NCBI GenBank assembly: GCA_022496185.1
Contig: WTXG01000482.1
Coordinates: 1-19,301, forward strand
Direction: 5' to 3'
Length of the DNA stretch: 19,301 nucleotides
Source: Multifurca ochricompacta
Taxonomy: Eukaryota > Basidiomycota > Agaricomycetes > Russulales > Russulaceae
Positions 1 through 8,646 of the stretch are shown one piece after another. Positions within the stretch are counted from its first letter, which is position 1. Each line of letters starts with the position of its first letter. The notes beneath the pieces were generated by a model, which worked only from the letters and a program-made list of their open reading frames with translations, did no database searches and had not been told where the DNA came from. The position numbers were made by a program, and so were the translations under genes.

Positions 1-2
1 AC

Positions 3-107
3 GTTTGCCCCACTGACGAAGAAAAGGAGAACTACGATGCTGATCACTACGCTGTAGCCAATGACTACCTTTCCTTGGTCCAAGATGACGATGGTGCGCC
101 AATCTAG
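3..107 (+). CDS. 3' end of an LTR-retroelement ORF (partial)
   Basis: An open frame enters from the left edge and ends at TAG 105-107. Its 34 visible codons are acidic (starting VCPTDEEKENYD and ending QDDDGAPI). It contains no domain I can name. It lies just upstream of a polypurine tract and an LTR in the same orientation, where the end of a gag-pol ORF sits in Ty3/gypsy elements, so I infer it is the C-terminal tail of that polyprotein. The part that would prove this lies outside the window. Confidence 0.45.
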   Translation, partial: VCPTDEEKENYDADHYAVANDYLSLVQDDDGAPI

Positions 108-126
108 CTGGCTCTGCTAGGACTTA

Positions 127-138
127 GAAGAGGGGTAA
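127..138 (+). promoter_or_regulatory. Polypurine tract of the plus-strand LTR element
   Basis: The purine-rich run GAAGAGGGGTAA touches the TG that opens the LTR at 139. This is the position of the plus-strand DNA primer in LTR retrotransposons, and it fixes the orientation of the element. Confidence 0.6.
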
Positions 139-731
139 TGTTACGAACCCCACCGCGTCGTCTTATTTTCTTTTCCATCATGTGATGTGCTGTTTGACTC
201 CGTTTGCCCCTTCGTTGACCATGTTGTGACTCCCGTTGTACTTGTTTGTTCCTTATCTTTGACCGAGGCTGTGCTTATCTCTGACTCATACCTTACACAA
301 GAACGCTTATGTATTTTCCCACCAGAATCGCAACTATACCAGATTCGTCTATGTATATTCTCACCTGGCCCACATTGACTCCGTTCCCCAATTGGCTATA
401 TTACGACTTTGTTGATACATTGAGTACGGTACTCCAATTTAGACTCCGACCTCTACTACGTATATAAGGCCTGCCTAGATAGCCTGTATGCCTTAGACTC
501 GACTTCTTAATCGACTTGGTGCATTACCTTCTGGGTGATTCCTAAGACCCGACTCTTGAATCGTCTCAGTGCTTCTGGCACTTTTCCGCTCACCGATACT
601 AAGGGATTAGCTCCTTAGTACCGACTCCTCACCCGAACTCCGTGTACTTGAAAGACAGTACACACCTGACTTCGTAGTTTGGCTACACAACTCATCACAC
701 GTCGTGATGAACACCCGCACCAGGCGTTACA
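139..731 (+). repeat. 3' LTR of a plus-strand Ty3/gypsy-like element (593 bp)
   Basis: The LTR opens with TGTTACG directly after the polypurine tract and closes with CGTTACA, giving TG...CA ends. It holds a TATA box at 461-468. Two diverged copies of a GACTCGACTT-like block follow at roughly 496-524 and 545-575. Immediately after it, at 732, the sequence becomes the protease reading frame of another gypsy element on the opposite strand, so this element inserted into that one. Its 5' LTR and target duplication partner (expected TTGAG) are outside the window. Confidence 0.65.
461..468 (+). promoter_or_regulatory. TATA box of the LTR promoter
   Basis: TATATAAG lies 322 bases into the LTR, a plausible U3/R position. 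It is the only good TATA box in this LTR on the element's sense strand. Confidence 0.5.
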
Positions 732-2298
732 TTGAGGGTCCCTGTCGTCCAGTTAATATCCAGGTTATTGGCGGCAAGCCAGGGGTATCTGAGGATCATT
801 TCGTCGGTTCCAATGGACGTGACGTAGAAATGATGTTTTTGTTAGTTATCATTGGTTGTGACATTTAGATCTATGCATCGCGTAATGGTATGTGTTTGAT
901 TTGGTGATCCGTCTGCGTTTTGGAGTTTCTTTGGGATCGTTAATCGTTTTGTGGGGAGGTGATGCTTGATGACCATTTGGTAATTAATGAAATTCTCAGT
1001 TGCACCACTATCAATGAGTGCGTGTATGTGGGCCTTTCTTGTCACGTCATGTAAGGGAATGGATATTTTCATTGACTTAAGGGATGATCTATATACATGA
1101 TGTGAGATTATTGCTTGAATGTAGGCCGTTTCATTCAAGCGATGTAAGAATCCTCGTTGCCACTAAATTTCTCCTGAAGTTTCAGGCGTTGTTCATTGGT
1201 CATAGTCCTCAAGGCTGTGGCGAGTGCATCAAGGTCGACGGTAGGGATGGTTGATGTGTTTGTCGAATCAGGTGTTTTTGTGGGTACCGCCACAGTTGTT
1301 GTTGCTTCGGAGATGATAGCAGCACGGGCCGGTGTGGTGGGTTTCTCACGTGGTTTCTTGTTTGGGCAATCTCGGACCAGGTGCCCTCGTCAACCGCACT
1401 CGAAGCATCATCCTTCCTTCTTGTATTGTTCCTTTTCCTCCACTGTTATGGCTTTCTTTATGATGTCTGTATTGGAAGTTTTGTGGTCACGACGTTGATA
1501 GAATGTGAATTTATTGCCACGTGGTGGTGTGTTGGTTGTGGGTCTCATGCCAAGGGCATCTTTACTGTATAACCAATTAGCATGATGTTTCTGAGCAGAT
1601 GCTGCTGCTTCATCAAAGGTTTTGGGCTGATCAAATAGAAGCATTGTTTGGACAAGACATGTGGGGAGGCCTCAGTGGAAGTATTGCCAAGCGGCCGGGT
1701 CATCGATATGAAGTTCTGCCCTTGTGGCCAGCGTGCGAAATTCAGCGATATAGTCATCAATATTAGCATCGCACATTTGTAATTGGTCTAGCGCGCATAG
1801 TGCCTTTTGTCCTGCCGCTACGTCGGCCCACGCTTCTCGGAAAATTTGTTTGAATCCAGCCCAAATGTATGGGACCTGAATGTTCCCTTCTTTGATGTCG
1901 GTCAGCCACTTGATTTGGTCCACCACCCATCGATCCACTCTGGGTCCCTGTATTAGTCCCAGCGTATATGTGACTCTGGTTCTTTCGTTTTGGACTGTGG
2001 CCACATTTTCGTTCAAACTGAAGAACAGTTCTAGTTTCACAAGCCAATTCATGGACGTATCGCGGTCCCCTTCGAAGAAGGATGGTGGTACACCTGTCAT
2101 GGTTCCACTTCCTTGATTTACTGTTCCTGCCCCCAAGGTAGGAGGGCCTAAGGGTGGTTTGTCGGGGTTTCTGCCCATGGCTCGGGTGGTCGCAGTGGAT
2201 CTCTCTTTGGGACTTCATTCAGGTCGACTGGGATGCGATTCAACAACGTCTTCCTCCACGGCCCGTCATGCCTGTCTAGTGTTAGGTCTGGCTGCCAT
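732..2298 (-). pseudogene. Ty3/gypsy gag-pol pseudogene (gag, zinc knuckle, protease)
   Basis: The frame starts at ATG 2296-2298 (MAARPNTRQA) and can be followed through gag. A Ty3-type capsid region lies at about 1675-2178 (FREAWADVAAGQK, IAEFRTLATRAEL). A CCHC zinc knuckle follows at 1366-1407 (C-F-E-C, then R-G-H-L-V-R-D-C), then a retropepsin whose active site reads ALIDSGATENF. The frame is broken by TGA at 2266-2268, 2215-2217, 1672-1674, 1408-1410 and 1390-1392, and by TAA at 842-844. There is also a frame change just before 1138. Past the TAA the same frame continues to 732 with the family motif YPWLAANNLDINW, and is then cut by the LTR at 139-731. RT, RNase H and integrase are absent from the window. 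The capsid match is by general resemblance; the knuckle and the DSGA motif are clear. Confidence 0.85.
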
Positions 2299-3185
2299 TA
2301 TTTGTGGGGTGGTGGTCCTAGTTTCTATATCAATGGTGTCATCTGTTGCGGCAAGTAATGCAAATCAGTTGTGGAGGTCAAAGGGTAAGTCGCCTCTTTC
2401 TCTGGGTTCTGATTCTTCAGTCGACAGGTATCTTCATGGAGATGTTTCGTCAAAGGATGTTCGTTCGGACGGTGGGGTTCTGGGCTCGCGTGTTGAAGAC
2501 ATTGCGATTGGGTGTCAGGCAAGGGATGCATCATCGTCGCCTTGCAGTTCTGGTAAGTTCTTTTGTTTAGTTCTGGGAAAGTCTGTTCTTATGTCACAGC
2601 TAGGTGCAGCGCTGTGTCTATGTTCTGGGTTTCAAGGTCAAGTTATCAAGACTTCAAGTCCCTCTAAGTCAAGTCGAGGTATGCCGGTCAAGGGCACGTG
2701 TGCGAGACGAAGTCGAGCAGAGACGCTAAGTCCTGCCACAAGTTTTCTGGGGTCGAAGTCCCTCTAAGGCACAAACTTAGAAGGTTCAAGTGGGGGGTCT
2801 TTTCAGTTCAGTGAAGTGAGTCCTAAACACCTGTATTGAATACAGAAGAACAGACTTAGCGTCTTGCTCTGGTCTACTAGGGGTTTATATACATGTTCTG
2901 TGCTATGAAGGTTGTTTCTGGTAGTTACTAGAGCATTCACTAGGTAGTCTAATGGTTGTACAGTAGAATACCCCAGAAGGATAAAGGAAGGAGAGGGGTT
3001 GCGCCCTCTAATGCTGATCTGTAAGCAACTAGGCAGGCTCAGTAAGCAAATCAGTCAGCAGATAAGTAATAGGTCCTTCATAAGCAGGTCATGTGGTAGC
3101 TAATGTGTCATGTAAAGTGTTAAAGTAAAATAAAAATAAAAAAAGGTTCCTGTTCTTGTGACTCCTCACCCTGGTGTCAGTGACA
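2299..3185 (-). repeat. Probable leader and 5' LTR of the minus-strand gypsy element
   Basis: Upstream of the gag start I expect a leader and an LTR. A minus-strand TATA box (TATATAAA) lies at about 2885-2892. A start of the common gypsy type, TGTCACTGACACCAG, can be read on the minus strand from 3185. I could not find a convincing LTR end or primer-binding site, so the LTR/leader border (perhaps near 2540) is not fixed. A 13-base motif, AAGTCCCTCTAAG, occurs near 2660 and 2757. Only two CpG are seen between about 2755 and 3003. Confidence 0.4.
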
Positions 3186-3474
3186 AGGATCATCACATTC
3201 TCACCTTACTCAGCTGATTAGTGATGTCCTTAGTAATGCACAGTAAGCACATGATATCTCTTTGGCCAATGGCCTTATCCCTCTTTGTTTATTGTCCAGC
3301 ACTTGTGGACTTATTCCCAGTGCACACAGACCATTTCCCCTGGGCCCTATGGGTATTTAAGGGTGTCTGTTTCATCTCTTTCACTTCAGAGTTCTTCTAC
3401 CTCTGAAGTACTATTTGTTTTCTAGCTTAACATGCTACTAACCACAGTCAGTATAACCAGCAGCATGATTGTTT
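3186..3474 (+). repeat. Diverged solo LTR-like fragment
   Basis: TATTTAA at 3354-3360 is followed 23 bases later by a perfect 9-bp inverted repeat, 3383-3391 and 3401-3409 (ACTTCAGAG / CTCTGAAGT). The same order and spacing of TATA box and ACTTCAG hairpin occur in the intact copia LTRs of this window and in the LTR-like piece at 8105, so I read this as an old LTR of a related family in plus orientation. Its ends are not defined. A start at 3175 would give the same TATA distance (179 bases) as the 8105 copy, but it overlaps the palindrome TGTCAGTGACA used to place the gypsy LTR. Confidence 0.4.
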
Positions 3475-3815
3475 GACACTCTTCACTTGCAAACCTTTCA
3501 TTGAGGATTTTCTCACCTTTATCCAGGACATGTGGGCCTTCACATGGCCTCCTTTGGCAAGATGACCTTGTGAGCTGGATTAAGTCTGAGTTGGTGACAT
3601 TGGGTAGTATGGGTAGGTTCACCTTTCTTCTCCAACACATGGGCTCTGTTCCCCTCTCCACTCCTTCTCTATTACACATTGTCTCTCTTCTTTCCCTCTA
3701 CCAAGAGGTTTTGCACATGGTGGTTCCTGCCCTTCACTCATGTTCACAACAGTAGTTACTATGTACTGGTAGTAGCTGCATGATTTGGGCAAGGCCCTGA
3801 AGTACAAATAAAATT
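3475..3815 (+). mobile_element. Old 3' tail of a non-LTR retrotransposon
   Basis: This segment aligns by eye to 4760-5105, the 3' end of the younger non-LTR element. It includes the end of the ORF (ACCTTTATCCAGGACA versus ACTTTCATCCAGGACA), the 3' UTR (GGGTAGTATGGGTAGG) and the terminal AATAAAAT signal. The coding part is no longer open. CpG dinucleotides of the younger copy appear here as TG or CA, and none is left. No poly(A) run survives after AATAAAATTTAAT. Confidence 0.75.
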
Positions 3816-4087
3816 TAATCTTGTACCTTTACACTTACTGCACAAGACTTGTGACCACTGTCAAAAGTAAGATACATATAGGAAAAATAAGAAGACCCAA
3901 AGAGTTCATGAGTGAGAAAAAGAAGCACCAGGTCCACTGTATGCTCCAGTGCTGGAACAAGAGGGTGGGTGGCTCATTCTTGAGGCTAGCAAGAATGCAT
4001 GAGAATGCCAAAGTTCTTATCTAATCCTTATCTGATCTTATTACAAATCACAGTTGTGTGACAAGATTACCACTTTAAGGATGTCAG
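3816..4087. other. Unassigned CpG-free sequence
   Basis: I see no gene, terminal repeat or RNA here. An open frame of 67 codons at 3821-4024 has no recognisable motif and probably arises because CpG decay changes stop frequency. The stretch shares the total lack of CpG with its left neighbours and ends abruptly where the younger non-LTR element starts. Confidence 0.5.
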
Positions 4088-4107
4088 CGGTGGGGAGAGT
4101 TGGGTGA

Positions 4108-4857
4108 GCTCTCTGTACCGGTATCTTGGTTCAACAGAGTTTGCTGTTGTTTACTTTACATCACGTGATTCGGCACAGTCTCTTATGTGTGAAAGTGAAA
4201 GATTACCGCGCTGTGCTTGTCTCCGCTAAAGTGGCTGACCACTCCCGTGTGTCCACTCCCTCGGATGCACTTGATGAGTGACCCTCCCCGGCCAAATGGA
4301 AGTCCCTCTCCCGCCTCCGCGCCTTTAGTAACTGGCGCAAGGAATGGCTTCGATCCCGGGCAGCCAACACCCCCACCACCACTCATCCCGACCGCCGGGA
4401 CAACCATGCCTACTCCCTCTCCATCCACCCCACCTATGACGCCCCCTCCGGGCATAACCACCCCCTCTGGTCTGCTGCGACTAAACCCCGGGGCGTAGAC
4501 GAAAAACCTTACACCCGGCTTACCACATCCACAGCTGTGCGCCTAGCCACAGGCCATGCTTTCATTGCCGAGTACACTGAGTGTTTCCACCCAAAAAAAC
4601 CCCCCCTTGCACGCCTTTGTACCTGCGACGACTCCACCCCTGCCACCTTCCCCCACATTCTTCTCCACTGCCCCCTCTACTCTGTCAGTCGACACACTCT
4701 CCAGTTTCTCCCTGACTGGGCCCTGGAACAAGACCCCGTGCCATGGCACATCCTCTTCAATCGCAAGCCTTTCGTCGAAGACTTGCTCACTTTCATCCAG
4801 GACACACAGGCCTTCACAAGGCCATTCCCACCAGAGCGACCTCGCGAACCGGATTGA
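4108..4857 (+). pseudogene. C-terminal part of non-LTR retrotransposon ORF2
   Basis: The frame is open from 4108 (after an in-frame TGA at 4105-4107) to TGA 4855-4857, except for one TGA at 4279-4281. Segments such as SRLRAFSNWRKEWLRS, LWSAATKPRGVDEKPYTRL and STAVRLATGHAF lead to a zinc-binding motif: C-T-C-D-D, then PATFPHILLHCPL. This C-x-C...H-x4-C arrangement is typical of the zinc ribbon or knuckle at the end of LINE ORF2 after RT and RNase H. The catalytic domains are missing through 5' truncation. The tail reads FVEDLLTFIQDTQAF. The proline-rich frame read 4217-4498 is a shadow of this one. Confidence 0.7.
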
Positions 4858-5108
4858 ACTTGAGTTGGGGATGTTGGGTAGTATAGGTATGTTCACCTTT
4901 ACACCTCGTCCCCGCCTCTACCTCCCACTTTTTTCCCCCATTTTCCCATTTCCTTTTTCCTTGTCGTTACACACACATTTCTCCACCACATTTCCCCCCT
5001 ACCAAGGGGTTTCACTTTACTTCCAACTTGCACAAACAGTAGCTATTATGTACTGGTAATAGCCGCGCGATTTAGGCATGGCCTTGAAGCGCGAATAAAA
5101 TCGATTTC

Positions 5109-5124
5109 AAAAAAAAAAAAAAAA
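5109..5124 (+). other. Poly(A) tail of the LINE copy
   Basis: Sixteen consecutive A follow AATAAAATCGATTTC. This marks the 3' end of the retroposed transcript and its plus orientation. Confidence 0.85.
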
Positions 5125-5318
5125 TGCTCTCCTTTACCTCAGTGGTGTACTTATTAGAACACCCCAGAGACTGATGTTAAAACTGAGTCCCATTTTAAAA
5201 TACTGAAAGAGCGTGAAAAAAAGAAAGAAAGCTTAATTTTCTGGACATCGCTCAGGCTCAGGGATGACTAACATTCTACGAACCCCAACCACTCCATTTG
5301 TAACCCCTGTTACTGTTG

Positions 5319-5325
5319 TATAAAA
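5319..5325 (+). promoter_or_regulatory. Possible TATA box of the F-box gene
   Basis: TATAAAA lies 205 bases before the F-box ATG, in the short gap between the LINE tail and the gene. The distance leaves room for a leader carrying the possible intron at 5467-5518. Position is the only support. Confidence 0.35.
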
Positions 5326-5466
5326 GACCTCTTTAGTTCCTAGAGTCCACCCGGAAGCCCCAGCCCGTCTCAACAAATGCAATATTGCAACGCAACTTCT
5401 AACATTTAAGGGCGACAACATATTCTACTTCGTCATCGAAGGAGATCGGATGGAAAACGCAGTCGG

Positions 5467-5518
5467 GTATGTTTCATACATACAGAAATAACCACACTCA
5501 CCGACTATCATGACCTAG
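5467..5518 (+). other. Possible 52-bp intron in the F-box 5' leader
   Basis: The interval has GTATGT at its 5' end, a branch-like CTCAC with its A at 5500, and TAG at 5516-5518. Its length and signals suit a fungal intron. Splicing does not join the F-box ATG to an upstream ATG in frame, so the intron would lie in the 5' UTR. Alternatively, the open frame 5326-5491, which reads through GTATGT, is a remnant of something else. Confidence 0.3.
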
Positions 5519-5529
5519 GCTGGATAAAA

Positions 5530-6360
5530 ATGGATACGCTCTCTGACGACAGCCTTTTGGAAATATTCGATTTCTATCGGCTAGATTTGATATTGCCTCA
5601 TGAGCCCTATTGGGATTGGCATACATTGGTACATGTGTGTCGCAGATGGCGACAGCTCATATTCGCATTGCCGCGTCGTCTCGAACTACAACTCGTATGC
5701 AAATCAAGAACCCCAGTGAGGAGGATTCTTGATTTTTGGCTACCATTGCCCCTCACCATTGATAACTTTTTTGAATATTTCGAAGATGAAGATAACCTTG
5801 TTGCCGCGCTCGAGCACCCTGATCGCATATGCAGGATTTCCTTGTGGGGGACATGGCCACCATCAGATGCAAAAGCCAAAATGTTTCAACAGCCATTTCC
5901 AGCGCTGACACATCTTAATCTTTCAAAAAAAAGAAAAGATAGAATCACACCAGTCTTTCCTGATGGGATTCTTGGTGGATATTCCCCTCATCTACTTGTA
6001 CTGTGCTTAGGAGGCATTCGATTTCCAGCATTACCCAAGCTTCTCTCGTCTACCAGTGACCTTGTAGGACTTCACCTTACTGACATACCGATCACTGGTC
6101 GTATTTCGCCTGAGGTGATGGCCAATTGCTTGTCTATGTTGCCCAATCTTAAATCCCTCTCAATCATGCTCAAACCCCTGATTCGTCTTCCTGATCAAAG
6201 AAGCAGACAACGTTCACCTCCATTGCTGCGCGCCATCCTCCCTGCTCTCATCTATTTTCATTTCATCGGCAACAGCGAGTATCTGGAAGACTTGGTTTCT
6301 CGAATCGATGCTCCACTGCTCATCTCACTCAATTTACAATTCTTTGATCAGCCCATTTAG
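5530..6360 (+). pseudogene. F-box/LRR-like protein, N-terminal part, cut by hAT insertion
   Basis: The 276-codon frame begins with an F-box: LSDDSLLEIFDFY at residues 4-16 and WHTLVHVCRRWRQLIF at 30-45. F-box proteins are substrate receptors of SCF ubiquitin ligases, with the F-box docking on Skp1. Irregular leucine-rich segments follow, such as FPALTHLNLS, LVGLHLTDIPI and MLPNLKSLSIML. The style matches the large F-box families of agaric genomes. The gene does not end naturally: the TAG at 6358-6360 is the first three bases of the inserted transposon's terminal repeat. The missing part resumes in the same frame at 8664. The start is the first ATG before the F-box and gives the usual short N-terminus. 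A shortened F-box protein could still be made; whether it works is unknown. Confidence 0.85.
6350..6357. repeat. Left 8-bp target-site duplication (AGCCCATT)
   Basis: AGCCCATT directly before the left TIR is identical to 8656-8663 directly after the right TIR. An 8-bp duplication is typical of hAT transposases. Removing the element plus one copy restores the F-box reading frame. Confidence 0.95.
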
Positions 6361-6365
6361 GGCTG

Positions 6366-6524
6366 CGCACCGTCCGTTTTACGGTAACGGCCGTCCATTT
6401 GACGGTAATAGGACGGGTACGGCTGACCCATCCACCGTCCGTTTTTTGTACTCACTGGATCGCTGACGGGTACGGTACGGGTACGGATACAGCCGTTTAC
6501 GGTAGACGGTAGTAGACGGTAGTA
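6366..6524. repeat. Left subterminal ACGG/CCGT motif cluster of the hAT element
   Basis: More than fifteen ACGG or CCGT tetramers in both orientations lie within about 160 bases, often as GACGGTA or GGTACGG. Clustered short subterminal motifs in hAT elements are usually transposase-binding sites; that role is inferred here. Confidence 0.7.
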
Positions 6525-6750
6525 CTACAGAAAATAAAGTTGTGCAGGGCAGCATGAGCAAGATGCTTAGAGTGATAAAGTAATTAATAGGTGCATTCTT
6601 GAGGGTATTCTAGAGAGAATAAAGAGTCGAGCGGGTAGCGCAAGCAAGAGTTTTAGAGCAATGAAGCGACGGACGGGGATGTTTCTCAAACAGGATGATT
6701 TGTTAGGGCTATTCTACAGCAGCCTTTATGTAGTTTATGCTGTAGTGTAG

Positions 6751-7045
6751 AAACAGGCATGGCACAGGCTTATATTTTAGATACTATGATACTACTATCT
6801 ATCTCACCTTGTTAGCTTAAAGACTTAGATTCTCGCGATAATGCGATAGCAACTGCTTTATCTATAGCAGATTTAGTGGCTTTATATACAATTTAGATGT
6901 ACTATATCGCTACTAAATTAAAGTAAACGTCTCGCAATGTGATTTGATCACATGATCGATCTGAGATGTATATACTCAGTATCTAATTAAATGTGAGATG
7001 CGTTTTGATTTCATCAATTATGTTTTCTAAATGCGATCACAATTA
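6751..7045. repeat. Dispersed repeat, copy A (partner 15711-15990)
   Basis: About 295 bases align by eye with 15711-15990 in the same orientation. Shared blocks include ACAGGC, ACTATCTATCTCACC, TTGATCACATG, TCTAATTAA and GATCACAATTA. On the minus strand both copies have a TATA-like signal (TATATAAAGCC here, TATAAAAGCC there). The source family is unknown; it could be an LTR or the non-coding arm of a DNA transposon. Confidence 0.6.
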
Positions 7046-8104
7046 CATTAAGGCCTAAATAAAGCATCGTATCTAGACTAATTGACAGCTGAACGGCCCA
7101 GTGCAGTATCAGCTTGCATGCGTGCAAGATGCAACCGCTTCTTGACAGAGTGTGGATTGTAACGGGTGCTTCTACCCCACGCTTGCTATGTAGATAAGAT
7201 AAGATGTAAGGATTGTGGTAAAACTCAGTGGTGAAGATGTCCTAGTCAGAAGGCTACCCAGAACGCGGAGCTTAATGCACGCATAAGGCTTGAAGCAGTC
7301 AGAGGACTCTGCCTTGCTAATGCAGCAAGAATAGACCTATATTGAACAATTGCTAAGAGCCTACAGTTCCAAGAGGACAAGATCAGTTGGGCCTAAGTAA
7401 ATACAAAGATAGAGCGATAAAGTGCACCTACAGCCCAAAGAAAACAATATGTGGTCTGCGGCGTGATACAGGTTGTCATTAAATATGTCCTAGTACTATT
7501 CTATGAAATACCAAAGCCGATCGAGCGTGCGATGTAAATCTAATTAGTTATCAGTAGCCCACTCTTCTGAGTGCCCTGACACATCTTATTTACCAATGTG
7601 TGACCGTTTCTGCCATTCTGGCATTATCTAAAATACATACAAGACTACTTTAGACTACACTATAATCAGATTATCATTTTGTATTACTCAAACAATGGCC
7701 GCGTGTATCTACAATGTCCATTGCTGCATAGGGCAGCAACTACTTTGCATCGCGTGGGTGGTCCGGGTCAGAATGGTCCGGACTCCTTCTTATCTTATCT
7801 AAATCTAAGAAGGTCAACTTGCATAACACACGCACCCTCAGGATGGCTTTCAAGCAGTCCGGGATGCCAAAAATGTCCAGGAAATTGACCATCTGGTCCT
7901 TGGGCAGGCTGATCTGTCATGGTAAGGCAAAGCTGTAAGACTCCACCACATGGATGGAGGATCTATTTATTGCATCTTGGGGCCTCCTTAATGCAGTGAT
8001 CTCACCCTCATTTCCCAGCGGTCAACAGAAAATTGAGCATTGTCCTTGTTCTTTGGATTAAATTTTAATAATGGTTACTTCTTGAAAATTGGAAGTGTAC
8101 CTGC
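7046..8104. other. hAT interior without recognisable content
   Basis: This 1-kb AT-rich stretch has no ORF worth calling. The longest is 69 codons at 7679-7888, without motifs. Scattered GATAAGATAAGAT-like runs occur. I see no tRNA, terminal repeat or coding remnant that I can name. Confidence 0.5.
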
Positions 8105-8432
8105 TGTTGAGATGGGCTGGTAGCGACAGGATTGTTGGGGCTCCTGATCTTATGATTATGATAAGATAATCTAAAGTGTGTCAGATCATTGATTCAGAGA
8201 CATTGCACACAACACATTCTTTCTGTCTTGTCACATTTGAATAACTATATTTATTCTACTTATTGTCATGCTCCTCTGAGCAGTATAAAATGTTGCTACT
8301 CTGCATGTGTTCACTTCAGTTTTGACCACATAAACTGAAGTGAGTATTAGTTAGTTTATCTTATCTCTTATCTTTACCATGTTTAGCTAACACTTATCTG
8401 CTATCTAAATAGGTAAAGATACTACTATAGTG
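8105..8432 (+). repeat. Solo LTR related to the copia element at 10009-15283
   Basis: The sequence opens TGTTGAGATGGGC, close to the copia LTR start TGTTGAGACGGAC. TATAAAA follows at 8284-8290, then a 12-bp inverted repeat, TCACTTCAGTTT 8311-8322 / AAACTGAAGTGA 8332-8343. Its arms are identical to those in the intact copia LTR. The next bases, GAGTATTA...TTATCTTATCTCTTA, also match. The distance from LTR start to TATA is 179 bases here and about 182 in the copia LTR. The 3' end has diverged and I cannot place it or find a target duplication. No coding sequence follows. Confidence 0.6.
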
Positions 8433-8481
8433 GGGGAGTTTGGGTGGCTTAATGATAAGATTAAAGCTCATTCAGTCAGTG

Positions 8482-8646
8482 CCGTCCATGCCGTCTAATG
8501 CCGTCGACGGCCGTTTTTTTGACGGTTTGGATGGCGTTTTCCGTACCCGTCCACCGTCCGTCTCGACATTGACTTGAGCTTGGTACGGCACGGGTATGGC
8601 AACCGTACTACGGACCTGTCCATACCGTGAGGTATGGGTACGGTGC
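8482..8646. repeat. Right subterminal CCGT/ACGG motif cluster of the hAT element
   Basis: This mirrors the left cluster, with more than fifteen CCGT or ACGG tetramers in about 165 bases just inside the right TIR. Both ends also carry CGTTTTTT-type runs. It is probably the matching set of transposase-binding sites. Confidence 0.7.

Larger units (their letters stand above)
4088..5124 (+). mobile_element. 5'-truncated non-LTR (LINE-type) retrotransposon
   Basis: The block contains the C-terminal coding part of a LINE-type protein, a 3' UTR, an AATAAAAT signal at about 5094-5101 and a 16-A tail. It lacks the endonuclease and RT domains, so it is a 5'-truncated copy, the usual product of target-primed reverse transcription. 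The left edge is inferred from the sharp change in CpG content at 4088 and could be off by tens of bases. I found no clear target-site duplication. Confidence 0.75.

Noticed and set aside
1196..1498. A 100-codon plus-strand frame
   Set aside because: It is antisense to the gypsy zinc-knuckle region, whose sense frame carries clear family motifs.
2159..2767. A 202-codon plus-strand open frame
   Set aside because: It lies antisense to the gypsy gag start and leader, has no recognisable domain, and is best explained as a shadow.
3175..3185. TGTCAGTGACA as a definite LTR border
   Set aside because: It is a palindrome that fits both a minus-strand gypsy start and a plus-strand solo LTR start, so I did not use it as proof of either.
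3004..4087. Classical Neurospora-type RIP as the cause of CpG loss
   Set aside because: CpA is plentiful in the tract, whereas RIP in Neurospora prefers CpA to TpA. The loss is specific to CpG, so methylation-linked deamination fits better.
4125..4136. GGTTCAA motifs (also near 16030) as tRNA B boxes
   Set aside because: No matching A box, cloverleaf or conserved C run follows; they belong to the repeated LTR-like end.
4217..4498. A proline-rich 93-codon frame
   Set aside because: It is a shifted reading of the LINE coding region; the adjacent frame gives the conserved C-terminal residues.
7679..7888. A 69-codon frame in the hAT interior as a transposase remnant
   Set aside because: It has no hAT motif and its length is within chance expectation.
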